From: Deinandra increscens subsp. villosa
Lineage: Eukaryota > Streptophyta > Magnoliopsida > Asterales > Asteraceae
Reading direction: 5' to 3'
DNA length: 64,000 nt
NCBI GenBank assembly: GCA_039602395.1
Contig: JBCNJP010000025.1
Coordinates: 40,165,355-40,229,354, forward strand
Notes under the pieces: model-generated
Seen by the model: the letters and a program-made list of their open reading frames with translations, nothing else
The model's database searches: none
Told to the model about the DNA's origin: nothing
Shown here: positions 11,318 through 20,477 of the stretch, piece by piece
Numbering within the stretch: the stretch's first letter is position 1
Layout: the number at the start of each line of letters is the position of its first letter
Translations under genes and position numbers: made by a program

Positions 11318-11724
11318 TTGAAAGTCAATGAATGTCATGTGTCTAGTAGTTTAATGTCTGATTTCCTAAGGACGATGTTCTAGCATCTGTGTCTGAACTT
11401 AATGCGTCCAAGTCAAAACATTTAGTTGTATCTATGTCTGCAAAACATGTTTTTGATTCTAATGAAAAAGTTAATGGTTTTAAAATTCGTGTGCCTAACA
11501 CAAGAGTTGGTCGTGAGTCTAAGCCCAAGGACTTTGTCCCTTATCCCCAGGTTGTGTCTACTTTCAACAGAACAAACAAATCAAAATCGGAACAATTTTG
11601 TTTAATTACTTAATCAGAAAAATTTCCGAAACATGTAATACACAAATGGGATGACAAGCCTTAATGGAAGTCGTCTTATCCAAGACGCTCATACCTTTGT
11701 AGTCATGTTAATGGGCCTAGACTT
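11318..11724 (+). other. Degenerate Copia gag linker
   Basis: Still Copia-derived: the stretch 11389-11613 is open and basic/serine rich (VSELNASKSKHLV, IRVPNTRVGRESK) and sits between coiled coil and zinc knuckle. Stops and frame changes prevent a continuous reading. Confidence 0.5.
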
Positions 11725-11913
11725 ATGAATTGCTTTCAATGTGGAAAACCAGGACACTTTGCTGCAAACTGTGTGAACAGACCTTACCAACCATACTATC
11801 TGCAAAACCCACGGACTAGTATGTTGGAGAAAATGATGACAGGTGAAAATAGAAAGCAAAAGCAACAAGCTTTGTCACAGGGGAAGCAGTGTTCAGAACC
11901 AATGAAGGCATAA
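11725..11913 (+). pseudogene. gag: Copia Gag zinc-knuckle fragment
   Basis: NCFQCGKPGHFAANC is a textbook CX2CX4HX4C nucleic-acid-binding knuckle. A TAA ends the frame at 11911; similar sequence continues to about 12000 (NVVERMVGS) before the inverted segment. The protease motif expected next is missing. Confidence 0.75.
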
Positions 11914-12007
11914 AAGTCAAAGGTTTCAAACACAAAAGCTCCAGTGACAAAGCCTGTTGATGAAAAGTGGAATGTGGTAGAAAGAATGGTAGGTTCTGTA
12001 GCATGTC

Positions 12008-12336
12008 CTTACATGCTCTCCCTTTGCCAGCTTTGACAGATTCTTCATATTAGCATGTCCCAGACGACGATGCCACAACAATGCCAGATTTTCAGTTTGC
12101 TTTGAGATAAGGCAGGCTTCTTCAGATTTCAGAGGATTACCCATGTTGAGGAGATAAGAATTTGCTCGTCTTGGTGTACGCATCAGAATACACTCCTCAG
12201 GAATCTTCACACCAGGCTTGAGGATGATGCATTCCTTCTTGTTGAACAAAACAGAATATTCTCGATCACAAATCTGCGACACACTGAGCAGACTGTGAGA
12301 GAATTCTTCTACATAATGCACATCCGAGAACTTCAA
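12008..12336 (-). pseudogene. pol: Inverted Copia pre-integrase segment
   Basis: Read on the minus strand this encodes VHYVEEFSHSLLSVSQICD ... LWHRRLGHANMKNLSKLA, the conserved GAG-pre-integrase region that should lie just upstream of integrase on the plus strand. Flanking Copia domains are all on plus, so this ~330-bp block is flipped in place. The left junction (about 12000-12017) is a perfect inverted repeat AGCATGT-CCTT-ACATGCT. Confidence 0.88.
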
Positions 12337-12340
12337 GCTA

Positions 12341-13413
12341 CTACATATGGATCTCTTCGGCCCAATGCAAGTTCAAAGCGTCAGCAAGTTCTCATACTGT
12401 CTGGTTATAGTGGATGATTTCTCTCATTTACTTGGGTTTTCTTTCTGTCAAACAAGCATGAAACTCCAGTGCTTGTGAAACAGTTTGTCACTCTTATAGA
12501 GAATCAGTTGAGCAAAAGGGTAAAGGCTATTAGAACAGACAACAGAACAGAATTTAAGAATGCTGAATTGAATATGTTCTGTGGAGTAAAAGGTATAGAA
12601 AGACAATTCAGTGCACCATACACGCCTCGACAAAATGGTGTTGCTCAAAGAAGAAACATAACTCTTATTGAAGCTGCCAGAACTATGCTGTGTGATGCAA
12701 GATTACCAATTTTCTTCTGGGCCGAAGCAGTCAACACTGCATGTTATGTGCAGATTCGGGTACTGTTGAACAAGCGACATGAGATGACGCCTTTTCAGAT
12801 TATCTATGGAGAAAAGCCAAGGGTGGGGTACTTCAAGACTTTCGGGTGTCCTTGCACTGTGTTAATTCAATCTGATGTGGGGAAGTTCGAAGCAAAGGCT
12901 GATGAATGTTATTTTGTGGGATATTCTGCAAATAGTGCTTATCGGGTCTACAAAAAAACCACCAAATTGATAATTGAGGCATTTGATGTTGACTGGTTGG
13001 AAGATAATCCAACAGATGCAGGAATTGGACCGGACTGGATCTTTGACTATGGGTCTTTCTTTAAAGGGTTTGACTACTCAAACATGTTTCCCAATCTTGA
13101 AGAAGAATACATTATCGCTCCGGCTCCTGGAGTGAGGCCAACTGTGGAAAAGGTCAGAGACAGTGTATCATAAACAACTCCTAAGGACGATGTTGTGGAT
13201 GTTCCAGAATCGTCAGGAACTTATGATGATCAGAAGGATTCTGAAACCCTAGGTATGAATAATGATGTTAATGATACTAACCTGCATGTTTCTGTTTCAG
13301 TGCCAGATGTTCAAACTACAAGAATCAACAAAGATCTTCCACTTAGCAATGTGGTCGGGCCAGTGACAGCATGAGTCACAACTAGAAGCCGGTCGGGTAA
13401 CATCAATTACTCC
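12341..13413 (+). pseudogene. pol: Copia integrase
   Basis: Starts with LLHMDLFGPMQVQSVSKFSY (first catalytic Asp), has a frame break near 12440-12480, then reads openly to 13173. IRTDNRTEF holds the second Asp, with Arg where Gly is usual (DNGTEF). The motif normally reading NGVAERRN reads NGVAQRRN, so the catalytic Glu is Gln. WAEAVNTACYVQ, TPFQIIYGEKP and FGCPCTVLI are normal Copia integrase C-terminal motifs. 13174-13413 is the linker to RT with two stops. Inactive as it stands. Confidence 0.87.
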
Positions 13414-14082
13414 ATGTACTCGTGCTTTATCTCCCAGATAGAGCCTCCAAATGTGATGGTAGCTCTTAAGGATCCAAGTTGGATTGAGGCTATGCACAAT
13501 AAAGTGAATCAATTTTCAAAATTGGGAGTGTGGCGACTAGTGAAAATGCCAGAAGATAAAAAGGTTATATCCACAAGATGGTTGTACAAGAACAAGAAAG
13601 ATGATACGGGTATAATCGTAAGGAACAAGGCAAGGCTGATTGTTCAGGGACATAGACAAGTTCATGGGGTTGATTATGATAAGGTATATGCTCCAGTGGC
13701 TAGATTGGAAGCAATTCGGATCTTTCTTGTTGTGGCTACGTATCTCAATTTCACGGTGCATCAGATGGATGTGAAGACAGCCTTCCTCTATGCAGAAATG
13801 AATGAAGAAGTCTATGTGGCTCAGCCACCAGGGTTTGTGGATGAAGAGCATCCGGATCATGTATATCTCCTGGATAAAGCCTTGTATGGTTTGCATCAAA
13901 CTCCCCGCACATGGTATGAGACCCTGTTAAAGCATTTGGTAGATAATGGTTATACACGGGGAGTAGTTGATGAAACATTGTTCAGAAGGAAGGTGGAGGA
14001 TGATATCATAATGGTGCAAGTGTATGTGGATGACATCATCTACGGATCTACTGATGCACCGCATCATATACATGTTTTCGAG
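13414..14082 (+). pseudogene. pol: Copia reverse transcriptase, 5' two-thirds
   Basis: Typical Copia RT: EPPNVMVALKDPSWIEAM, STRWLYKNKKDDTG, ARLIVQGHRQVHGVDYD, VHQMDVKTAFLYAEMNEEV, ALYGLHQTPRTWYETL and the active-site YVDDIIYGST. The domain is cut at 14082 by the LTR of the Athila-like element. About 120-140 codons of RT/connection are absent before the frame resumes near 36862, so sequence was lost as well as interrupted. Confidence 0.9.
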
Positions 14083-14272
14083 TGATTAATCCCGCATTTT
14101 ATCCGGCTTTTGTTTGAGTTTTGATGAGATTTTGGTACTTAATTGTTCAAATGTTGAATTTTAGGTGATCTGGTGGTGATCGGTTGATTTGTGGTGATTC
14201 GGGCGAAAACGGAACGCGATTTGGAGCCCGGGAGTGAAAGATAGAAAAATTGAAAATCTGCTGCAGTGTCAG

Positions 14273-14394
14273 TCATGGACCAGCGAGCCCCAGTCTGTCA
14301 GTTTTCGCTGGTCCATGATCATGGAATCCAGAAAAGAGTAAAGTGGGCCTCATGGACCAGCGAGTCTCCCTTTCTCAGTTTCGTTGGTCCATGA
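14273..14394 (+). repeat. Two palindromic hairpin units in the Athila-like LTR
   Basis: Arms TCATGGACCAGCGA and TCGCTGGTCCATGA (14 nt) at 14273-14286/14305-14318 and 14350-14363/14381-14394 (one mismatch), loops 17-18 nt. They end 34 bp upstream of the TATA-like motif. Confidence 0.92.
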
Positions 14395-14427
14395 ACGGGC
14401 CCAGTTGGCTAAAAAAATCCAAAACGT

Positions 14428-14436
14428 GTATTTAAG
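14428..14436 (+). promoter_or_regulatory. Putative TATA box of the Athila-like LTR
   Basis: GTATTTAAG within an otherwise GC-richer stretch, just after the hairpin pair; position suits the U3/R border. Confidence 0.45.
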
Positions 14437-15697
14437 CATTCTTGGAGTCTAGGGTTATAGAAAATTCGACCAGAGAGCACGTTTTTTAGAGATCTTCGAG
14501 ATTAGAGGTCATTTTGGAGCAATCAAGGGCCGGATTGAAGATTTTGAAGCTTAGATTGAAGATTTGAAGGCTTCGGTTGGAGATTTCTTCATATAAATCG
14601 GTTTCTTCTTCCTAGTTGTTGATTGTTTGTTCATGTTTTGCTTAGATTTGACTGATTTCATGATTAGAGACATGATTTGTGGCTGATTTCTCATTTATCA
14701 CTTAGTTTAGATGAAGCTTTACCCATTTTGACTTTTCGGTTTGACTTTTCAACATGATTATGTGATTTTTGCTCTTGATTCTAGTTTTGATTGTTTGGGA
14801 TGATTATGTGTGCTTAATTAGCTGCTGTTAATGATGTATTATGTGGACTAATTGATAGGGATTGTGGAATTGCAACCATTATTAGTTAGTTTATTGTTGA
14901 TCCTTAGACTTAAATGGGTTTTTGGGTTAATGCATGATCCGGAGACCTCCTACATGATGATATATCATTGATTAGTGGCTGATTTTGTGTGCATGCTTGT
15001 GGAATAAACTTGACCGAGTTGTTTCATTTGCTAGTTATTGGCTAGACATTGTTTGATAGGTTAAAATACTTGTGACCGCGAGATTTGAGCCCATCTATTC
15101 ATGTTTAGTGATTTCTAGGTTCTAGATAATCAAAATTAGAGTCATTGCATGTATTAGGATTCATTTAGAGAGACCTCTCTTGGTGTTTCCCGATTTATGC
15201 GAGTTTTGCTTGTTTTGACCGAAACTGTGAAACTGTTGTGTAAATTCACATATTATGCTATTTGTACTTCATTTAGAATTGTCTGATCATTCGGGATGTG
15301 TCTATAGTCCTCCTTGGTCGGATTATTCTCACTTGGGATAGTCTCATGTTGATAGGTCTTGCCGGGGGTCTTATGTGGATTTAGTGGATTCTAGGCTAGG
15401 TGATATCTCTCTCATTCTGTTTTTTCTGTCGTTTGCGTTGTTTGCTGTTTGTTTACTGTTAGACTTATTGCTTGCTTAGTTTACTTAATTCAATCATTCC
15501 AATTGCATCGATTAAATATTAGTTATGATACATTATCGGGAGTCTGATTACGCTTCTGTGGATTGATACTCGGTACTTATTGATACTATATTGCATGCGA
15601 CGGGTACGCTTGCCCTAGTGTGTGGTTTGGTCACTCAGTATTTACCTTTTTAAACTTGACCACATTTTTATATATCCAAATTGACACATCAAGTTTT

Positions 15698-15714
15698 TGG
15701 CGCCGTTGCCGGGG
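15698..15714 (+). other. Primer-binding site, tRNA-Asp type
   Basis: TGGCGCCGTTGCCGGGG is the reverse complement of the 3' end of plant cytosolic tRNA-Asp, the primer known for Athila elements. It follows the LTR end by 6 bp. Confidence 0.9.
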
Positions 15715-15906
15715 ACGCGTCAGATTCCGAGAAAGATCCGAGCTGGTAGTTTAACCATTTGTTTGCTTATTTTTTTTTTCTTTTTCTCTAGTGTGTTTAT
15801 TTTCTTGTTTTCTTTGTTTATTTTTTTCTTGTTTAGTTGTTTTACTTTGGCCTTTTAGGATAGATTTATTTTTCTTTTTGTTTGACTGTTCTCTACAACA
15901 AATTTC

Positions 15907-16962
15907 ATGGAGTGGTACTTTGAGCAAAATTATGAGAGATATCTTGTGCGATGTGATATTTGTGGGAAGCCCCATCATGCACAATTTTGCAATTATTCCG
16001 CGGGGCCTCCCACCGGTTATTATAATTATTCACCGTCACCAGCATACAACTTTGGAGTTAGCAAACAAGCCCCAACCGAGGATAATAGCACGAAGAAGTT
16101 AAAGGATATGATGGCTCAACTCTTACAACAAAACGCTCGAGTGGTGCAGCAGAATGAAGCTCGGTTTAGGAAGAACGAACAAGATATAGCATTACTTGCC
16201 AAAGAGTTGAGCAATTTGGGAGCTCGTGCCCAAAATTTAGAGAGAACCGCGAACGAGCTCTTAGAATCTATTTCTGAGAGCCAACATGTTTATGAGGAGA
16301 GTTATGATGAGTTTGAGCAGGAGATCTTAATGGACGAGGTGCAATCGAGGCTAAGCCCATCAAGTACCGCACATGTCCCACCTCCAGTTCAGCTCGAGAT
16401 CAGTCACGATGAGCCACACTCAGATGCGTTGCAGGCAGATCTAGTCCTTCCTCATTTATACTCTCACGATGCATTTGATGATCAGATGTTAGAGGAATTT
16501 GGAGACGATTGGCTAGCTGTGCCACTCGTGGTTGAGAATGCTGATACTTTTGATCCAGATAATGATCTCGAGGAGTTGGAGGCCATGCTATATGGAGGGC
16601 CGGGTATGGAAATTAAGGAAAAATCATCACATGTGGACAACTTAGCTGAGAGCATATTTATTGGAGCCACATATCCTCTCCCCGATCCACCTCTGGTTGG
16701 TCTGAAGACTCCAAGAACCTTGCACACCACGACAAAGAAGAAGTATGGGGAGAAGAAGTGTGTTAAAGTGAAGCGGAAAAAGCCACCTGATGTGAAGAAA
16801 AAGATTTCAGTGAGTGATAGGTCATGGGTGGCTGACATGTACGCCATATACTTACGAGATCGACATAAGGGAGTTGAGTCCGAAGTTGAGGAGTGGCGTG
16901 TGCATGGTTCCGATGAGAGCATTTTTGGCAGTGAGGGAGGCTACATCCATGACCCCGGTTGA
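15907..16962 (+). CDS. Capsid-less Gag-like ORF of the Athila-like element (351 codons)
   Basis: Starts at ATG 15907, about 190 bp after the PBS. The frame opens almost directly on a zinc motif, CDICGKPHHAQFC (residues ~16-28), of the kind that lies in the middle of Athila/Ogre Gags. A Gln/Asn-rich coiled coil follows at ~60-125 (LKDMMAQLLQQNARVVQQ, LAKELSNLGARAQNLERT), then an acidic stretch (~125-220). The C-terminus is basic and well organised (KKKYGEKKCVKVKRKKPP, SDRSWVADMYAIYLRDR, SDESIFGSEGGY). No capsid, protease or RT. The frame is fully open, suggesting it is recent or maintained. Whether it acts as an RNA-binding Gag variant is inference. Confidence 0.75.
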   Translation: MEWYFEQNYERYLVRCDICGKPHHAQFCNYSAGPPTGYYNYSPSPAYNFGVSKQAPTEDNSTKKLKDMMAQLLQQNARVVQQNEARFRKNEQDIALLAKELSNLGARAQNLERTANELLESISESQHVYEESYDEFEQEILMDEVQSRLSPSSTAHVPPPVQLEISHDEPHSDALQADLVLPHLYSHDAFDDQMLEEFGDDWLAVPLVVENADTFDPDNDLEELEAMLYGGPGMEIKEKSSHVDNLAESIFIGATYPLPDPPLVGLKTPRTLHTTTKKKYGEKKCVKVKRKKPPDVKKKISVSDRSWVADMYAIYLRDRHKGVESEVEEWRVHGSDESIFGSEGGYIHDPG

Positions 16963-17688
16963 CTTCACCGTAGGTTCGAGTCGGGATGACGACTCGTAAA
17001 TAACTTCAGCACTTGCGGGAGGCAACCCGTTTAGGTCTTTAGGTTAATTTAGGTTATTGGAGTGTGTTTGGTTGATTTTTAGCTTTGTTTGACTTTTTAT
17101 TGGTCAACTTTGACTTTTTGGTAATTTTAGGTTAAAGTTTTTGCATTTGATCTTTCTTTTTCCATTTTATACATGGTTTTTAGTTTTGCAGGTTTACGGA
17201 TGCATCCGGGACATAATTCTGAGCAAAACGGATGAGGATTGCATCATTTTGAGTGCCTAAGTCAAGACTTTGCAAAATATGGGTATTTTTGGAATTTTGG
17301 ATATGTTTCGGGTAAAGAACAAGCGTAACAGGTTTGTGTTATCTTTTGTGAGTCCCGAACAGTCTCGGGTAAGTGTCTTGATAGTTATGAATGATCCTTG
17401 ATGACTCGAGTTGTCGGTTTTACGATTCTTTTGGTTTTTAAGAATTTAAAGATTTTTGGTTTGCTGCTGCAGTGCAGTCATGGACCAGCGAACCCTTATC
17501 TCTGTCACTCGCTGGTCCATGACCCATTAAGAATCTGCAAGTAGATTGTGCATTGCAGTCATGGACCAGCGAACCCTTATCTTTGTCACTCGCTGGTCTA
17601 TGAACCATCCATAAAAAATAAAAAAAAATAAAAAAAATTAAAAATAAATAAAAAATCAGAAAATTATGTTTAGTAATTTAGGGCTTCT
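16963..17688 (+). other. 3' non-coding part of the Athila-like element
   Basis: No ORF. It contains the second hairpin pair (17478-17603) and an A/T-rich homopolymer block (about 17610-17660). Ends where the minus-strand LTR at 17689 seems to begin. Confidence 0.6.
17478..17603 (+). repeat. Second pair of palindromic hairpin units, internal copy
   Basis: The same TCATGGACCAGCGA / TCGCTGGTCCATGA arms as in the LTR, at 17478-17491/17509-17522 and 17559-17572/17590-17603 (one mismatch), each with a 17-nt loop. They lie outside the LTR, near the 3' end of the internal region. Confidence 0.92.
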
Positions 17689-17861
17689 TTGTTTTAATTC
17701 CGTTGACTTGATAAGAGTGAAACACAACACCAAAAGATCAAATCTTGATTGAAGAACACAAATACTTTCTTGGATAGATGATTACGATCGTAAATACAAG
17801 ATTGTGGCTGGAAATCGTAAACAACTAGCCAGTAGAATCATAAACAACTAGGGTGTATATA
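17689..17861 (-). repeat. Unclassified minus-strand LTR, distal part
   Basis: Continuous with 36622-36786 once the chromovirus (TSD ATATA) is removed. In minus sense it would begin TGTTGGGC at 36786 after a purine tract and finish near 17689. Contains TTACGATCGTAAA, a perfect palindrome, at about 17785-17797. No partner LTR is seen; a solo LTR or a truncated element are both possible. The left border is uncertain. Confidence 0.45.
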
Positions 17862-19570
17862 TGTAACGCCCCAAACCCTCTTATGTGATTTTTAATGTGA
17901 AAATGTTTCGTTTTGTATGGGATAGGTCGGATTGTGCGGCTAGTAAACGCACCCCGACAGGTTTAGTAAAATACCAAATTAGTCACTAATTTGTATTTTG
18001 AGACTAGATGAGTTTTTAATAAAAGTTAGAGGTTAAATGGGTAAATATGAAGTTTAGGCCTGAATTAAATAAAATGGTAAAGTAAGGGGGCTAATGTGTA
18101 ACATAAGTTAAAACAAAACAAGAAAAGAAAAGTCTGGGATTTCTCCCAGACGTGGGTCGCGAACAGGAGAAAGGAGAAAGGGGGGAATTAGGGTTCCAGC
18201 TCAATCCACCTCAAATCTGTGAGTTTATGTGAAAATTCGGTAGTGGGGGACTGAAATTCAACTAAGGAGGGAGTCTAGGCTGCGAATTTATCATCCATTT
18301 CGGATTTCTCACATCAAGTAAGTGTGTTTGAGGTTAATGGATTTTATGAAAAATCAAAGATAGATCAAATTGGTGTTAGAGGATGTTATGTAGGGACTTG
18401 TGTGCTAATTTGATGCATGATTCTACCCCTGCATGTGTATATTTGACTTGATTCTTAGTAAGATAGTAATGGGGTTAAAACCCACTTCATGTGAGCCGAA
18501 ATTTAAGGTTAGATGGGTGGTTGGGTTGGATTTTAGATCATAAGAGCTTGATTCTTGTGATAGGTTAGCAATTCTTCATGAAATTTGATGAATATATGCA
18601 TTTATAGTCAAAGATGGATTAAATGGTATGAAGAAATATTACTTACAAGAAAGAATGATAATTGTGCACTCTAAGTGTTCGATGAAATGCCTAGGTGAAA
18701 ATTTAGTAGGCTTAAGGCATGAACCATTGCATAAATTGAAGTGTTGTGTGATGTAACAAGAAGTTTGTGTATGTGTTCTTGATAAGAGTCTAGAAATACA
18801 TAGACTTTGATCCTTTGTAGATATGGCCTTGTGTGTGTGTATGATAATTGGAAGTCAAGTGCTCCAACACTTGGCATGGGTTATTAGTGTGCCTTAGCAT
18901 TTGCAAGAATGTGGATATTCATGATTTACTAATAATCATGGTAATATAGGTGAAACCGGTGGAAGCTCAAGCCACCAACGTGAAGGAAAAACCAAGATCT
19001 AAACGCTTGAGGTAACGTAAGAATGTTTAGTTATGTATATGTATATATATATACCTAAAAGTGATCAATATATCTATATGTGTGATGTTATACCCATGGT
19101 TGGGAGAAATGGGACTTACAAGTCCTAAAGAATGAAATAGTTCAATGAACTTAAGTAAGCTTGAACAAATCTGCAAAATTAACCCGTTTGGGTAAGAATG
19201 GAAGAATCGACCCTTTGTGGGTAAGAGGTGGAAACCATGTTTTTCAAGAATGGCCTTTGGGTAAGAGTAGGGAATTGTATTCGATGCAATATGAGTGTAA
19301 TTGCGAATAAAGAACTAACGTTGTGTGTATTGATAGGAACGTTAAAAATGGGTCAAACGGGTCAAATGGGTTGGGATTCCATTGGTTTGATTCTCATGTG
19401 TTGATTTGTAGATGGCTATGGGAATTTAGTGGAAAGGATTGTCAATTTGGTCAAATAAAGGATTTGTGGTACTTGGAATGAATTTTTGTTATGTGCAGGA
19501 AATCTGAAACTTAGCCAAAATTTGGCTAAGTATGAAAACAGGGGAGAACTGGACGAATCCCTGGAAATCT

Positions 19571-19676
19571 CTCTCCAAGCGTATCGCTTGGAGAGTGGGA
19601 ACCAGGAGGCGATACGCCAGGGGTACTAGGCGTATCGCCTGGTAAGCCAGGAGTTCTAGGCGATACGCCTAGAACT
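19571..19676 (+). repeat. Hairpin cluster built on GCGTATCGC / GCGATACGC
   Basis: Two perfect hairpins, each with 11-bp arms and a 3-nt loop, at 19571-19595 (arm CTCTCCAAGCG, loop TAT) and 19652-19676 (arm AGTTCTAGGCG, loop ATA). Two further copies of the word lie between them (GGCGATACGCC, GGCGTATCGCC). The 3' LTR copy (36139-36244) keeps both hairpins and has one change in a middle word. Confidence 0.93.
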
Positions 19677-19712
19677 GCACCACTCGGATTAGTGTGGTTT
19701 TCTCATCCTATG

Positions 19713-19723
19713 CTATAATAAAT
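19713..19723 (+). promoter_or_regulatory. Putative TATA box of the chromovirus LTR
   Basis: CTATAATAAAT, 37 bp downstream of the last hairpin; repeated in the 3' LTR near 36280. Placement in mid-LTR fits a U3/R border, but transcription start is not shown. Confidence 0.4.
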
Positions 19724-20056
19724 GATTGAATTTGCTGTAGGTTACCTTTTACTAATACGTTACTGGTACTTGGTGACAGGTAGTAACGTTAATGGGGAAG
19801 CGGGTCCAGATTGAGCACTTTGGGAGAAGGAACCGAACACACACAAGGAAGGGTAGTTTTATGGGGTGTCATAGTCATCCTGTTTTGTTAATCTTTGCGC
19901 ACTCTGAATATGATGTATTTAAACAAACAAACCTATGGTTGTAAGAATGTTAATGGTTCAAGTGGTCGAGTATGGAACCGTCTTTTAAAAGAAAAAAAAT
20001 TTACGGGTCGATTTTTCCTTGAAAAATTATCAAAAAGGTAGTGGGATGCCACAAGT

Positions 20057-20068
20057 TGGTATCAGAGC
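20057..20068 (+). other. Primer-binding site, tRNA-iMet type (chromovirus)
   Basis: TGGTATCAGAGC, complementary to the 3' end of initiator tRNA-Met, 3 bp after the 5' LTR. Confidence 0.95.
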
Positions 20069-20477
20069 CACGGTTTGAGGGATTCAAGTGTTGTGGGACG
20101 CTTGAACTCAAACCAAGTGCTCGGGGAATTGATACAGTGTTCGGTTCGAGGCTCAATCGGGTGACCCGGTAAGTATTTAGTGTTGTTTAAATTCCATATA
20201 ATTATTGACATTAGATGAACAAGTATGAACTTGAATGTACGTGATGCGTAAAATTCAAGTAAGAATGTAAAGATGGGGTAAAACTAAGCATCTGGGGTGA
20301 TGAATGAAATCTCACACTCAAATGCGTAAGATGTAACAAGAAGGCCAGGTTGGCCTAAGGGGTGAGAATGAGATGTAAGAATGATGAAATGACCCTCGAA
20401 TGTGATATTCACAACGTGGGTAAGATGGAAATAAATAAGAATGGTGGTGAATGATTACCTTGTAGTGACGAGTGGAT
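20069..20477 (+). other. Chromovirus 5' leader (continues at 30256-30304)
   Basis: Non-coding. Repeats of GTAAGAATG/GTAAGATG words are visible (20265-20460). The nested element has cut it at TGGAT (20473-20477). Confidence 0.6.

Larger units (their letters stand above)
10365..14082 (+). mobile_element. Ty1/Copia retrotransposon, left part (continues at 36862)
   Basis: Contains, in Copia order, a gag coiled coil, CCHC knuckle, pre-integrase (inverted), integrase and RT, but the protease core is missing. The gag N-terminus was separated by the Tat insertion and lies outside the window. RT stops at 14082 where an Athila-like LTR begins; RNase H and the 3' LTR reappear from 36862. Frames are interrupted by stops, indels and an inversion, so this is the oldest layer of the nest. 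Confidence 0.87.
14083..15691 (+). repeat. 5' LTR of the Athila-like element (about 1.6 kb)
   Basis: Begins TGATTAATCCC at the Copia junction and ends GACACATCA, 6 bp before the PBS. Two long inverted repeats (14273-14394) precede a TATA-like GTATTTAAG at 14428-14436. No second LTR is present for comparison, so the borders rest on the junction and the PBS. Confidence 0.78.
14083..17688 (+). mobile_element. Athila-like non-autonomous Gypsy element, 3' LTR missing
   Basis: LTR, tRNA-Asp type PBS, one gag-like ORF and a non-coding tail. No protease, RT or integrase. The element begins TGATTAATCCCGC directly after Copia RT. Its right end is lost: at about 17689 it meets a minus-strand LTR, and no second Athila-type LTR occurs in the window. 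The right limit is therefore approximate. Confidence 0.75.
17862..20053 (+). repeat. 5' LTR of the chromovirus (2192 bp)
   Basis: Matches 34428-36621 base for base apart from scattered differences. It carries two perfect 25-nt hairpins (19571-19676) and a TATA-like CTATAATAAAT at 19713-19723. Confidence 0.95.

Noticed and set aside
15720..15906. T-rich leader of the Athila-like element as a coding start (ORF at 15791)
   Set aside because: Alternative-frame reading of a T-rich leader; the ORF at 15907 carries the recognisable zinc motif.
16482..16922. 146-codon minus ORF opposite the Athila-like gag
   Set aside because: Shadow of the plus-strand ORF; Ser/Phe-rich composition mirrors the acidic and Lys-rich sense codons.
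18671..18877. 68-codon minus ORF present in both chromovirus LTRs (also 35237-35443)
   Set aside because: Duplicated only because the LTR is; no domain, antisense to the element.
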